Shown here one piece after another: positions 55,071 through 63,836 of a DNA stretch of 64,000 bases. Source of the DNA: Nostoc piscinale CENA21 (GTDB taxonomy: Bacteria > Cyanobacteriota > Cyanobacteriia > Cyanobacteriales > Nostocaceae); the NCBI RefSeq assembly GCF_001298445.1, contig NZ_CP012036.1, positions 853,267-917,266 of the forward strand, in the 5' to 3' direction. Each line of letters begins with the position of its first letter. Positions within the stretch are counted from its first letter, which is position 1. The translations under genes and the position numbers were made by a program. Below the pieces are notes generated by a model, which saw only the letters and a list, made by a program, of their open reading frames with translations, ran no database searches and had not been told where the DNA came from.

Positions 55071-55691
55071 CTAAGGATTATAGTTACGGCATTCTGGTAC
55101 GTTGGGATTTTCTCGACAGTATTCTTCAAAAGAAACTTTCGCCGAAACCATAGCTTCAGCTTTTTGATGGGCGGCTTCTGCTTGCAGTTCTTCCACCTCA
55201 TCCCAAGCAGCAGCACAGGCTTTAGAATAAGCACCATGTTGGGTGCAAATAGCGCGGGCAGCTTCAACAGCCTTGTGAATTTTCTCTTCTAACCTGAGTG
55301 CTGTTGGGGCTTCGATAAAATTACTCTTGGTCAAAATATCAGTAATTGAGATAATACCTAACAGCTTGCCTTGAATAACTGGCGCTCTGCGAATACCAGT
55401 ATTTGCGAACAACCGCGCTACATATTCCACACTCAACTCAGGATTAACGACAATACAGGGTTTGCTCATAATTTCATAAACCCGTACCTGCTTGGGGTCT
55501 TTACCGTAGGCTATTACCTTATAGACAATATCTGTTTCGCTAACCATACCATAGGCATCATTATCATAGCGACGATCTACAACCAAGGCACGCAAGTTGT
55601 TTTCTCTCATCAGCCGGACTGCTTCAGCAACAGTGGCCGAACCGCGAATGGTAATTACATCCTTGGTCATGATATCTTCAGCTTTCATCAT
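55071..55691 (-). CDS. CBS-domain protein
   Basis: About 206 residues from ATG 55691 (MMKAEDIMTKDV). Two CBS domains (residues about 1-60 and 70-130), which bind adenosyl ligands, are followed by a C-terminal helical region of about 75 residues (KIHKAVEAARAICTQHGAYS). A GGAGA site precedes the start. It probably senses energy state. Confidence 0.88.
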   Translation of the reverse strand: MMKAEDIMTKDVITIRGSATVAEAVRLMRENNLRALVVDRRYDNDAYGMVSETDIVYKVIAYGKDPKQVRVYEIMSKPCIVVNPELSVEYVARLFANTGIRRAPVIQGKLLGIISITDILTKSNFIEAPTALRLEEKIHKAVEAARAICTQHGAYSKACAAAWDEVEELQAEAAHQKAEAMVSAKVSFEEYCRENPNVPECRNYNP

Positions 55692-56266
55692 TGCTGTAGT
55701 CTCCTGGTAAATAGCAGAGGAGCAGGGGAGATAGGGAAAGCAGAGGAGGCAGGAGGCAGGAGGCAAAAGTATTACTATTGCTAGTTTTTACGCCTACACA
55801 ATGTCCGACTCTTTCTCCTGCATTTCTCACAAGAGAGAAATCCACGGGTGTAGGAGGGGTGGGAGGATGGTGAAGAAATCTTTCCCCCCTCTCTCCCCAC
55901 ACCCCCTATCCATGCGTGAGAAATTTGGGTTTCTGACTACAGGGATAATTGGTGAATTTTTTGTCCCTATTCCCCACTCCCCACTCTCTACTCCCTATTC
56001 TCTATTCCCCATTCGCTACCACAAAGTTAGTGCAGGTTTGAATTTATGATGTTATCGAAAGTGACCGAAGCTCACAATATCGGCATAATGATTTTGTAAA
56101 AGTATGAAGTAGGGAAACCTTAGTATGAAATTTTATACTTAAATCTGCATTTTTTATCCGTAATCAGGCTAGGATGATCACAGCATCATCCAACTACGGC
56201 TGAAACTTTTTTGCTGTAAGTTTGCACCCAGGTATACCGTCTGCCAGTAAATTTTGAGACTCAGCT
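55692..56266. other. Intergenic region rich in dispersed repeats
   Basis: About 575 bp. It holds GGAGGCA heptamers (55740-55765), an inverted pair around CACAAGAGAGAAATCC / GTGAGAAATTTGGG, and CCCCACT-type heptamers (55965-56010). No gene recognised. Confidence 0.5.
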
Positions 56267-57425
56267 ATGTCAAATCGTCATTATCCACCCGCTTACTTAC
56301 GTTATCTCAAAGCCAGGTTATGGAATTTTAGCAAACCTGCTTTTTGGGGAACAGCAATTTTTTTTATCAGTGCTAGGGCTAGTAATTCGAGAATACTGGA
56401 CTAACCCAGAGGCGTTTACTGGCAAACAAGACGGCGAAGTCACAACACAACAAGCGGATAATTCTTCTCTGTCGGCGGAAGATAAAGCGATCGCAGCTGA
56501 TATTGATAACTTACCAGTTCTGTATAATGACGCTGAACAAGCAGAAAATCAAGCAATTGTCAGTTCCCCTACAGATAACTCTAAACCGAAAAAAGGTAAA
56601 GATTTTTTACAGGATGTAATTAACAAGCAAAAATCTTCTAAAAACACTAAATCAACTTCCATCTCAGGAATTAGTGGTGCTACATCTGGTTTTGATAGTA
56701 AAAATCCTTTTGTTGCCCAAACTGAAAGTTTGTTACAGTTTGGCATCCAAAATGGTAGCGGTAATCAGTTGTTAAATTCGTCCTCTCAACCACAAGGGTC
56801 AACCAATAACCCTTATGCGGTAGGAACAGGTACTAACCAGACACCAAACAACCCTTACAACTCAATTACCCCTTCAGTAACCACACTTCCAACATCAACT
56901 AACCAAACAACACCATCTAATATTAATAGTGCAACTGCCAACCCCGGTAATAGCTTTGGTCAAACTCCATACACCGGGCTTTCGCAGAATTTATCGAACA
57001 TTAACAGCACAACTACAAATTTCAGCAATAATTCCGGCAGAACTTCCAATACTTCCATTCCCCAAAGTTTACCGACAAATACGCAGAATTTTCTCCCTAA
57101 CAGCAGTTTAAATAGCGGTACAAGTTATATCCAACCAAGCGTACCCAGCCAACCAACAAATTATTATAACGGTGTCAATACTGCCCAGCCTTTGACTAAT
57201 TCAGTACCATCAATAAACACAACACAACCTATTAATTCAGTTGCGCCAACAAACACTACACCCACTGCTGTACAGAATTCTTCTGCATATATTGTGACAC
57301 CATCGGCTCCTGCCAGTTATCAAAACAACCGCTATTTTAGGGGTTTACCCGTTCAAATACCTTCTAATACTTCCGTTCCCGGACAGTATACAGGCGGCGT
57401 GCAAGGAAATCCTTATGGTTATTAA
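56267..57425 (+). pseudogene. Low-complexity Asn/Thr/Ser-rich protein, frameshifted near the start
   Basis: ATG 56267 gives MSNRHYPPAYLRYLKARLWN, then a membrane helix (FWGTAIFF...). The frame breaks at a run of eight T (56358-56365). Removing one base joins LSVLGLVIREYWTNPEAF and about 340 more residues, mostly Asn, Thr, Ser, Gln and Pro in low-complexity segments. It looks like a single-pass membrane protein with an unstructured outer domain. Not recognised. Confidence 0.7.
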
Positions 57426-57429
57426 TTTT

Positions 57430-57562
57430 GTAAGAATTCAGGAGTCAGAATCCAGGAGCCAGAAGGCTTAAAGAATGATGGTAAATATTTGATGAATCAA
57501 TTTACTAATCTACTAGATACCTCTAAATTCTGACTTCTGACTCCTGGGTGCTGAATACTTAC
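57430..57562. mobile_element. MITE-like element with 8-bp target duplication (copy 2)
   Basis: Begins GTAAGAATTCAG and ends TGAATACTTAC, 133 bp. Flanked by TTAATTTT on both sides (57422-57429 and 57563-57570), an exact 8-bp target duplication. Intact relative of the disrupted copy at 59610. Confidence 0.75.
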
Positions 57563-57650
57563 TTAATTTTCTTACCAAATGGGAATAGATATTATGATTT
57601 AAGATTCTGGGAAGTCAACCAAAATCTTAAATCTAAACACCAAAATTGGT

Positions 57651-58359
57651 ATGAGACCTTATCACCATATCCCGATTGTTGAATGCGGTGAACCCCTGGT
57701 AGAAATTCCCTTGCATTTGTTTGCGGTGGAGTCTCCCCATCCTTATGAAAAACTGGGCGCTATTTATGGAGAATATTCGCCTTATTATCTCCGCCAAACT
57801 GTTGTCGAAAATTTAATCAAAGCTCAAAATTATTTGGAATTGCTGCATCCTCATTGGCATATTCAAATTTTTGATGGTTATCGTCCGGTGAATGTGCAGC
57901 AGTTTATGGTCGATTATAGCTTTGCGACAGCATTACAAGATAGGGGACTGACGGAAGCTGAGTTATCGCCAACCCAACGCCAAGAAATTTGGGAGGCGGT
58001 GTATCAAATTTGGGCGGTTCCGAGTCTGGACGAAAAAAACGCCACCACCTCATAGTACCGGGGCTGCGGTAGATGTGACGTTAGTTGATGATGCAGGGCT
58101 AATAGTAGATATGGGTTCGCCGATTGATGAGTTGTCAGAGCGATCGCATCCCGATTACTATGCTAATCATCCCCATCCCCAAGCACAAAAATATCATGCT
58201 AACCGTCAGCTATTAAATGATGTCATGTTAAAAGCTGGCTTTCAACGCAACCCTAGGGAATGGTGGCATTTTTGTTTTGGGGATCAAATGTGGGCGTGGC
58301 TAAATAATCAAGCTAATTCAGCTAATAAATTCACAGCGCGTTATGGTCGAATTGTATAG
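57651..58359 (+). pseudogene. D-alanyl-D-alanine dipeptidase (VanX/DdpX-like, M15), frameshifted
   Basis: The zinc protease family cuts D-Ala-D-Ala. The first part (to VPSLDEK) and the second (TPPPHSTGAAVDVTLVDDAG ... EWWHFCFGDQMWAW) are in different frames. They meet at a run of seven A (58033-58039); removing one base gives the motif HSTGAAVD (Sx-H-xx-G-xx-D type) with its zinc-site His and Asp, and EWWH for the last ligand. Restored length is about 235 residues. Possibly a cell-wall recycling enzyme. Confidence 0.83.
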
Positions 58360-58361
58360 TA

Positions 58362-58401
58362 GAAGGCAGGAGGCAGGAGGCAGGAGGCAGAGGTCAGGAG
58401 A
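58362..58401. repeat. Tandem GGAGGCA heptamers
   Basis: Three to four copies of GGCAGGA/GGAGGCA just after the dipeptidase stop. Short tandem repeat class. Confidence 0.7.
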
Positions 58402-58431
58402 CAAAAGTATTAGTATTTCCTCTCCCTACCT

Positions 58432-58905
58432 TTACGCATCTTCGGGGTTAAGTTGTTTTAATTCATCTGTAGTTAAAGTGCCGATTGGACTCCAAACTAA
58501 ATAAGGAATTAGTAATACAGTTGCTAGTAGTGAAATTGGCAAAACTGCCAAAGCCAAAACTATGGCTGAAATCAAGCCAATTAAGCCAAGAGTTTCGCCA
58601 ACTTTCAAGCTGCGTAACCTCAGCATCAGGGGGATATAGGCAATGGTGATGACTTCTACGAACAGGTATAAACCCATCAACAACCAAGTCACAACGCTTC
58701 CGGGGTTCTGTTTCCAGACGATGTTAGCCGAAATCGCACCGCAAATAAAAATCGCAGTCCAGATAAAAGGAATCAGTGGTTCAAAAACTAGCCATTGTGG
58801 GCGACTTAAATGGGCGAACCATTTCACGTCTCGCGGTGTGATGAAAAAACTACCAAAGGCAATTAAGAAAGTTATCACCCCAATGATGACACCAGAGGAA
58901 AGCAT
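58432..58905 (-). CDS. TspO/MBR family protein (downstream copy)
   Basis: The 157-residue membrane protein (from ATG 58905, preceded by GGGTAA) has five hydrophobic helices. It carries WFAHLSRPQWLVFEPLIPFIW and the C-terminal LLIPYLVWSPIGTLTTDELK typical of TspO/tryptophan-rich sensory proteins, which bind porphyrins and stress ligands. Paralogue of the next gene. Confidence 0.83.
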   Translation of the reverse strand: MLSSGVIIGVITFLIAFGSFFITPRDVKWFAHLSRPQWLVFEPLIPFIWTAIFICGAISANIVWKQNPGSVVTWLLMGLYLFVEVITIAYIPLMLRLRSLKVGETLGLIGLISAIVLALAVLPISLLATVLLIPYLVWSPIGTLTTDELKQLNPEDA

Positions 58906-58995
58906 GTTTTTACCCTTTTCCTTACTTTTTGTCAAGTTATACACTGCCAGTTTGACAATATAAGGTAGGGGTGAAATCAACCGCAGGTTTGATAC

Positions 58996-59469
58996 TTAGG
59001 CATCTTGCGGATTGAGACTTTGCATCTGCCAAGTAGTATAAGTACCAATGGGACTCCATAGTAAAAAGGGTACTAATAATAATGCTGCCCAACTGGAGAC
59101 AGGTAAGACAGCCAGAATTAATATAAGACCGATAATAAAGCCTGTACCACCAATAATTGTGCCTGCTTGCAGACTTCGCAGCCGAAACATCACGGGTGTA
59201 TACGCAACGATCGCAATTTCTAAAATTAAATATAAACTCATCAACAACCAAGTAGATGTTGTTCCTGGGTTAGTTTCCCAAACAATATAAGCTGACCAAG
59301 CACCACAAATAAAAATTACACTCCAAATCACTGGAATTGCGGCTTCAAAAGTTAGCCATCTCGGCCTTTGTAAGCGTTTGAACCATTTGCGATCGCTTGG
59401 TTGAATTAAATTAGCACCCAAAGCCACTAATATTGCTACGCCCCCAATGATCATCCATGATTTAATCAT
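58996..59469 (-). CDS. TspO/MBR family protein (upstream copy)
   Basis: The 157-residue protein starts at ATG 59469 after AAGGAATAAGG. It has the same five-helix plan with WFKRLQRPRWLTFEAAIPVI and LLVPFLLWSPIGTYTTWQM. It lies 90 bp upstream of its paralogue on the same strand. The pair probably arose by tandem duplication. Confidence 0.83.
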   Translation of the reverse strand: MIKSWMIIGGVAILVALGANLIQPSDRKWFKRLQRPRWLTFEAAIPVIWSVIFICGAWSAYIVWETNPGTTSTWLLMSLYLILEIAIVAYTPVMFRLRSLQAGTIIGGTGFIIGLILILAVLPVSSWAALLLVPFLLWSPIGTYTTWQMQSLNPQDA

Positions 59470-59609
59470 GACCTTATTCCTTGTAATTGCTGCATATCGC
59501 TGAGATATCACTATTTATAGTCTGATTTTGCCAATTTATTTCATCAATACTCATCATCCCTGAGTCTGAGAACTTGATAGCAGTCGGAGATATTTCTGTT
59601 CATACAAGC

Positions 59610-59901
59610 GTAAGAATTCAGGAGTCAGAATCCAGAAGCCAGAAGGGTTAAAGAATGAGGAGAAATATTTGATGACTCAATTTACTAATCTGCTAGATAC
59701 CTCTAATGAGGATGTCTGAGAAGTATTAAATATTGCACTTGATCCCCCCTAGCCCCCCTTAAAAAAGAGGGGGGAACCAGAGTTAAAGTCCCCCTTTTTA
59801 AGGGGGATTTAGGGGGATCTACAAGTCTTAAATACAACACCAAAAAGTTTTCAGACATACTCTAAATTCTGACTTCTGACTCCTGGGTGCTGAATTCTTA
59901 C
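59610..59901. mobile_element. MITE-like element (copy 3), interrupted
   Basis: Outer ends GTAAGAATTCAG and TGAATTCTTAC. Flanked by ATACAAGC on both sides (59602-59609 and 59902-59909), an exact 8-bp duplication. The outer segments (96 and 37 bp) match the uninterrupted copy at 57430 without length change, so the extra 159 bp is an insertion. Confidence 0.78.
59706..59859. mobile_element. Nested 154-bp element in copy 3
   Basis: It sits between two CTCTA pentamers (59701-59705 and 59860-59864), of which the uninterrupted copy has one. The ends contain ATGTCTGAGAAGT and (reverse) ATGTCTGAAAACT. The middle holds a CCCCCTTTTTAAGGGGG-type palindrome common in cyanobacteria. Confidence 0.7.
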
Positions 59902-59926
59902 ATACAAGCTTAACTGCAAAATAAAA

Positions 59927-59948
59927 GGGGTGTACGATTGTACGCCCC
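59927..59948 (-). terminator. Hairpin terminator of the DUF6438 gene
   Basis: GGGGTGTAC-GATT-GTACGCCCC, followed on the minus strand by TTTTATTTT, 28 bp past the gene's stop. Confidence 0.7.
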
Positions 59949-59975
59949 CAAGGATAATTTACTCTGTGCAAGACA

Positions 59976-60914
59976 TCATCTCAACGGTTCAAGATTGCTA
60001 ATAGTCAGATATAGTTCTTCATCAGCAATTTGTTGGTTGTAATCAATATTAATTTGTGTTGGGTAGCCAAATTGCGGATCATATTTGACGTTGAGACCTG
60101 ATGCTTTTTTGGCGATCGCATCATCAATTATGCCAAACAGTTTCGGAATGGAATTATATTGTTGGAAAAGTTCTGCATCAACTGGCTCATTATTGTTGAC
60201 AGCTTTAATAGAAGCAACTTGACCATTACGCACTGTAATTACTACTGGTTGTGTTGCTTTGGGTACACAGAAACAACTCCGGCTAAATGTAAAGCGATAG
60301 TTATTTAGCCTTTGCTGATTCCACAATTGACGATTAACTTTGAGTTGAGTGGAATTTGCATCATTTGGATTTGGTGTTTGTTCATTTTTGGAACCAACCC
60401 AACGTTGAGAATTTACAACAGTATCAATTTTATTTTCTAAAGCTGTTAGTGCTTGTGGTGCATTGGGTGAGCCGAGATAATGATTAACAGTTTTCTGACG
60501 TTTACCAATAGTTAAAGAAGTAATTGCAGAAGGTGCATCTGTCCGTCCGCCTTGGTAGCTATCAGATAACGAGAAATAGTTTACCTTATTAAATTCTGCA
60601 ACTAATTTTCTTACTGCTTGGGGACTAATTCTGGCAGTTCTTTTTCCTACAACTTTAACAAATCGCTCTCCTTCGTAGACAACTCTGCCATCAGGAAATA
60701 TCGTAATTTTATAAATAGGACAAGCACCAAAGCACGCTGTTCTTTGCAGAGTAATAATTCCTGAGCTTGTCTTTTTATTATTTTGATTTAAGATTTGTTG
60801 CGAAGAGTTCTGGGCAGTTATTTGTGGCAAATTAACTGTAGATTGTGCGAATACTTGGGCATTCAAAATTATAGATACAAGCAACCCTGTACCGATTACG
60901 ATAGGCGATCGCAT
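59976..60914 (-). CDS. DUF6438/DUF6174 two-domain exported protein
   Basis: The 312-residue protein starts with a signal peptide (GTGLLVSIILNAQVFA). The first domain (LQRTACFGACPIYKITIFPD, residues about 55-170) is DUF6438-like with two Cys of the ACFGAC motif. The second (QRLNNYRFTFSRSCFCVPKA) is DUF6174-like with SCFC. Both are extracytoplasmic families of unknown function. Paired cysteines suggest disulfides. Confidence 0.85.
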   Translation of the reverse strand: MRSPIVIGTGLLVSIILNAQVFAQSTVNLPQITAQNSSQQILNQNNKKTSSGIITLQRTACFGACPIYKITIFPDGRVVYEGERFVKVVGKRTARISPQAVRKLVAEFNKVNYFSLSDSYQGGRTDAPSAITSLTIGKRQKTVNHYLGSPNAPQALTALENKIDTVVNSQRWVGSKNEQTPNPNDANSTQLKVNRQLWNQQRLNNYRFTFSRSCFCVPKATQPVVITVRNGQVASIKAVNNNEPVDAELFQQYNSIPKLFGIIDDAIAKKASGLNVKYDPQFGYPTQINIDYNQQIADEELYLTISNLEPLR

Positions 60915-60997
60915 ATAATTTCCTGATAAACTAATGAATTAATCTTATAGACAAAACTAATTACAAAAAGTTTCGTTGACAGTTAATAGTTATTGTC

Positions 60998-61325
60998 GTG
61001 ATTAACGCCTCACGGCATCAAAGGTTTGGTCAGACATGAGAATAATTCTGAAGATTACGCGCTTAGACAGTGATCAACGCCTTACGGCATCAAAGGTTTA
61101 ATCAGCGCAACGGTAAAGGCTGGGCAAGTCTCCCCAACTCCTGGTGATCAACGCCTTACGGCATCAAAGGTTTAATCAGTTTCGGACAGTTAAAAGTAAG
61201 CGATCGCCTAATTGGAGTGATCAACGCCTTACGGCATCAAAGGTTTAATCAGCTACCGCCGCCGGCGTAGGTGCAAATGTGATAGTCGGGTGATCAACGC
61301 CTTACGGCATCAAAGGTTTAAATCT
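60998..61325. CRISPR. Five-repeat CRISPR array
   Basis: Five 36-nt repeats (starting GTGATCAACGCCTTACGG and ending CATCAAAGGTTTAATCAG) begin at 60998, 61070, 61144, 61217 and 61290. The four spacers are 36, 38, 37 and 37 nt and unrelated to each other. The three central repeats are identical. The first differs at four positions, and the last has a changed end (...GGTTTAAATCT). GCC-TTAC-GGC forms a short stem. No cas gene is in the window, so the type cannot be assigned. Degeneracy at the left end suggests minus-strand transcription. Confidence 0.88.
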
Positions 61326-61336
61326 GCTCATTTCCA

Positions 61337-61533
61337 TTATTTTGAGACACCAATTTTAATTAGCCTGTTATCCACTAGAACAACGGTTCCATTTTCTTCA
61401 ACAGAAACCGTCAAACTGTTGCAGTTCCTAGGCTCGACACAAAAAATAATTCGTCGCCTATCACTAAATCAGGGTTTACGTTTTTGAGTTCGATTGTCTT
61501 GCCGTTTGGCGCGATCGCTTTAAAATCTGCCAT
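61337..61533 (-). pseudogene. Small hypothetical protein, frameshifted, last gene of the coupled operon
   Basis: ATG 61533 overlaps the upstream stop (TAATG) and gives MADFKAIAPNGKTIELKNVN then DLVIGDELFF. As written it stops at 61411 after 40 residues. Adding one T to the run at plus 61441-61446 continues into SLTVSVEENGTVVLVDNRLI and a stop at 61337, giving a 65-residue beta-rich protein. The frame ends 12 bp from the last CRISPR repeat. Function unknown. Confidence 0.6.
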
Positions 61534-62216
61534 TATCTTGAAGCCTCCTTCATTGCGTAAGCTAATTTACCAACCCAAATAATCAAGCTGACAATCACTT
61601 CAATTGCGAACAAGGTCACGCCAGCCAATAATAAATTCACCCAATCAAGCTTGCCCCACTGCCCAGTTGTTAAGACGAAAAAGAAGTCCGAGAATTTACC
61701 GCTTTTAACTGGGGAATAAACGGTGATGCAAATCAGGAAGTCTATGGTGTAGGTGAAGATTTTAAGGGTTTCTAGGTTGCTGATAACCGAAGTCGGGAGG
61801 GCATTATATACCCGTTTGAGCATCTTCAGTGTCGGATCGTCATCGTCTTTGATTTTGTATTTTGAGTGACTATCTGCCGACGCGATCGCGGCTTTGATAA
61901 ACGATTCGTTGTTATACAAAACCAGTGGCAGGACTTCGATTATTTGGATAATCCCCCATAATACCGTACCTAGAATCCAGGTAACACCCTTGCCTAGAAT
62001 TGCGGCAATCCCGTTGACGATTGGGATGATTGAGATGATTTGCAGGAAGGCGCTGTTAACTGTCTTGCCACTCAATATCCCAATTATTTTTTCATAGGGT
62101 TGGATGTTGAGGTATGCGAAGTAGAATGCGGCGCAAACAAGCCCCCAGTAAAGCAGTCGCAACCAAGGATCTTGCTGATTTTGCCTGCGATCGCGCTTAG
62201 GCATGGTGAAATTCAT
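61533..62216 (-). CDS. Multi-pass membrane protein of unknown function
   Basis: The 227-residue protein begins at ATG 62216, overlapping the preceding stop. It has about five hydrophobic segments (LLYWGLVCAAFYFAYL; IISIIPIVNGIAAIL; TWILGTVLWGIIQIIEVLPL; IFTYTIDFLICITVY; LLLAGVTLFAIEVIVSLIIW) and a central charged loop (SHSKYKIKDDDDPTLKMLKR). Not recognised. Confidence 0.75.
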   Translation of the reverse strand: MNFTMPKRDRRQNQQDPWLRLLYWGLVCAAFYFAYLNIQPYEKIIGILSGKTVNSAFLQIISIIPIVNGIAAILGKGVTWILGTVLWGIIQIIEVLPLVLYNNESFIKAAIASADSHSKYKIKDDDDPTLKMLKRVYNALPTSVISNLETLKIFTYTIDFLICITVYSPVKSGKFSDFFFVLTTGQWGKLDWVNLLLAGVTLFAIEVIVSLIIWVGKLAYAMKEASR

Positions 62217-62701
62217 TAATTACCTCCTACTGGCTGCGAGTAGATGCCGCCGCGAAACCTTTTCAACCGCTTGGCAATGACATCACGGTTTCCAGTAAAC
62301 GCGATCGCGCCAACAACCCCGTTATCTTCAACCACACCTGTATTCCCTTGCCCATCACACACTACAGTCCCAGACGGGAGGGGGGTTTCTGTATGCCGAT
62401 CTGTAAGGGTTTGCCCTTCAAATATAGACACGTAGCGGATATTTGGGTATTCCCCAGCAACTATCGGCAAACAACCTTTGGTATATCGAGTATCAGCGAT
62501 CTTGGCTTGTTCTTCTTCAAATGCCAGTTGCTGTTCTAGCTTGGTTTGCTTTTCGGAATTGGTGGCGTTTTGCTCTTTGATAGCCGAGAGTGATTGCATA
62601 TTTCGACTGATGTCACCAGAGGAGAAAGCCAGCGATACCAGAACAGCGCCACCGAAGACGATATTGGTCTTGTGTTTACGCCACGTTCTTGCTGTCAGCA
62701 T
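62216..62701 (-). CDS. Single-pass membrane protein of unknown function
   Basis: The 161-residue protein starts at ATG 62701, overlapping the previous stop by one base. One N-terminal helix (TNIVFGGAVLVSLAFSS), then a coiled-coil (AIKEQNATNSEKQTKLEQQL) and a small C-terminal domain with two Cys (KGCLPIV and TVVCDGQGNTG). The topology suggests an extracytoplasmic or membrane-face domain. Not recognised. Confidence 0.75.
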   Translation of the reverse strand: MLTARTWRKHKTNIVFGGAVLVSLAFSSGDISRNMQSLSAIKEQNATNSEKQTKLEQQLAFEEEQAKIADTRYTKGCLPIVAGEYPNIRYVSIFEGQTLTDRHTETPLPSGTVVCDGQGNTGVVEDNGVVGAIAFTGNRDVIAKRLKRFRGGIYSQPVGGN

Positions 62702-63366
62702 TATTTACCTGCCTCCAGCAAGAAAGCATCCAGATCGAATTCTTTCTCTTGAGATGGAGCGATCGCCTTGACTGCCATCTTCACCCCATCTGAATTACCG
62801 CGCACTTCTTCCAAGAATGCGTCTAATACATCTGGTTCTTGATTAATACCGTATCCAGCGATCATCTTTTTGACGCGATCGCGGTCATTGGCAAGTTCAA
62901 TTACAAAGTTAGATGTTTGTTGAGTGCGACCGAGCAAGGATTTAGCAATCTCCAAATCACCCTGTTCCAATACTTTCCCAATTACTTGGGACTTGATTTG
63001 GCTTAAGGCCGCGCCTTGGGCGATCGCTTCTTCTGTCACCAAGCGGATCATTGCCGCCATTAACTGTGGGTTGGAGTGAGTTGAGAATTTGGATGCGTTC
63101 CCCGAAGGGGTTGTCGCAGACATCGCTTGTGTTTCAATTGCTGTTAATGGTTGTCCTTGCTCTAATCTATTTTGTTTACCGAGTTCTCGATTTATTTGCT
63201 TGAAGGTGTCTTCTAATTGCTCGGTGATTTCAAATGAGAATTCATCACCGTGGGGGTCGATATCTGCACCGTTCTGAGCAAATATAATCAACGCTCTGTC
63301 AACAATTTCAGGCGTGTAATCACTTGCAAAATATTCATATAATTTCTCGCGTGTAAAGCTATACAT
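62701..63366 (-). CDS. Soluble helical protein of unknown function
   Basis: The 221-residue protein starts within the end of the preceding gene (8-bp overlap). It is helical and hydrophilic, with a Thr/Ser/Pro linker near residue 85 (SATTPSGNASKFSTHSNPQ) dividing two domains. The N-terminal part has FTREKLYEYFASDYTPEIVD. No catalytic motif. Its place in the operon suggests a cytoplasmic partner of the membrane proteins. Confidence 0.72.
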   Translation of the reverse strand: MYSFTREKLYEYFASDYTPEIVDRALIIFAQNGADIDPHGDEFSFEITEQLEDTFKQINRELGKQNRLEQGQPLTAIETQAMSATTPSGNASKFSTHSNPQLMAAMIRLVTEEAIAQGAALSQIKSQVIGKVLEQGDLEIAKSLLGRTQQTSNFVIELANDRDRVKKMIAGYGINQEPDVLDAFLEEVRGNSDGVKMAVKAIAPSQEKEFDLDAFLLEAGK

Positions 63367-63697
63367 TGTTTTTCACCCACTGTTCAAAGTTTTCACGTTT
63401 TAGATCGCTGAAGTTTACTTTCAGGAATTTGATTACTGATTCATAGGAGCGCGATCGCCTCTCAAGTCCCCCTTTCGCCACCAAAATACAAGCAATCAAA
63501 AACCTTTGGTAGTTGTCTAGGTAATGCGCCCTAATGCTTCTATCTAGTGGGAAGTACTGCGCTTTTACAGGTGGTACTTGTTGAATTATTTCTGTTTCCC
63601 AACGCGCTATGGTTTTACGATTTATTCCGATTAGCTTTCCCCACTCCTGGCGGGTCAGATAATTATCAAGGAAAGCGTTTTTTAAAAACTCGCTCAT
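63359..63697 (-). CDS. HTH DNA-binding protein, first gene of the coupled operon
   Basis: The 112-residue protein has a helix-turn-helix-like segment near its N-terminus (LTRQEWGKLIGINRKTIARW). The rest is helical and basic. It may regulate the operon or act as an adaptor. It starts at ATG 63697 with a GGATGAGCG-like stretch upstream. Not assigned to a named family. Confidence 0.75.
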   Translation of the reverse strand: MSEFLKNAFLDNYLTRQEWGKLIGINRKTIARWETEIIQQVPPVKAQYFPLDRSIRAHYLDNYQRFLIACILVAKGGLERRSRSYESVIKFLKVNFSDLKRENFEQWVKNNV

Positions 63698-63836
63698 CCT
63701 CGATTAGTTTTAGTACGATTGCTAAACTATTGCTCATCTCACCTCAAAATGCTCCTATTTCGTGCAAAAAGTACCTCACTGTGACTTTGTTTCACGTTTA
63801 CTCACTGTGGCTTTGTCCTACTGGGGATTTGAGAAA

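Larger units (their letters stand above)
59470..59975. other. Intergenic region carrying nested elements
   Basis: About 500 bp. Its main content is a MITE-like element (59610-59901) interrupted by another element (59706-59859). No gene is seen. The DUF6438 terminator lies at its right end. Confidence 0.6.
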
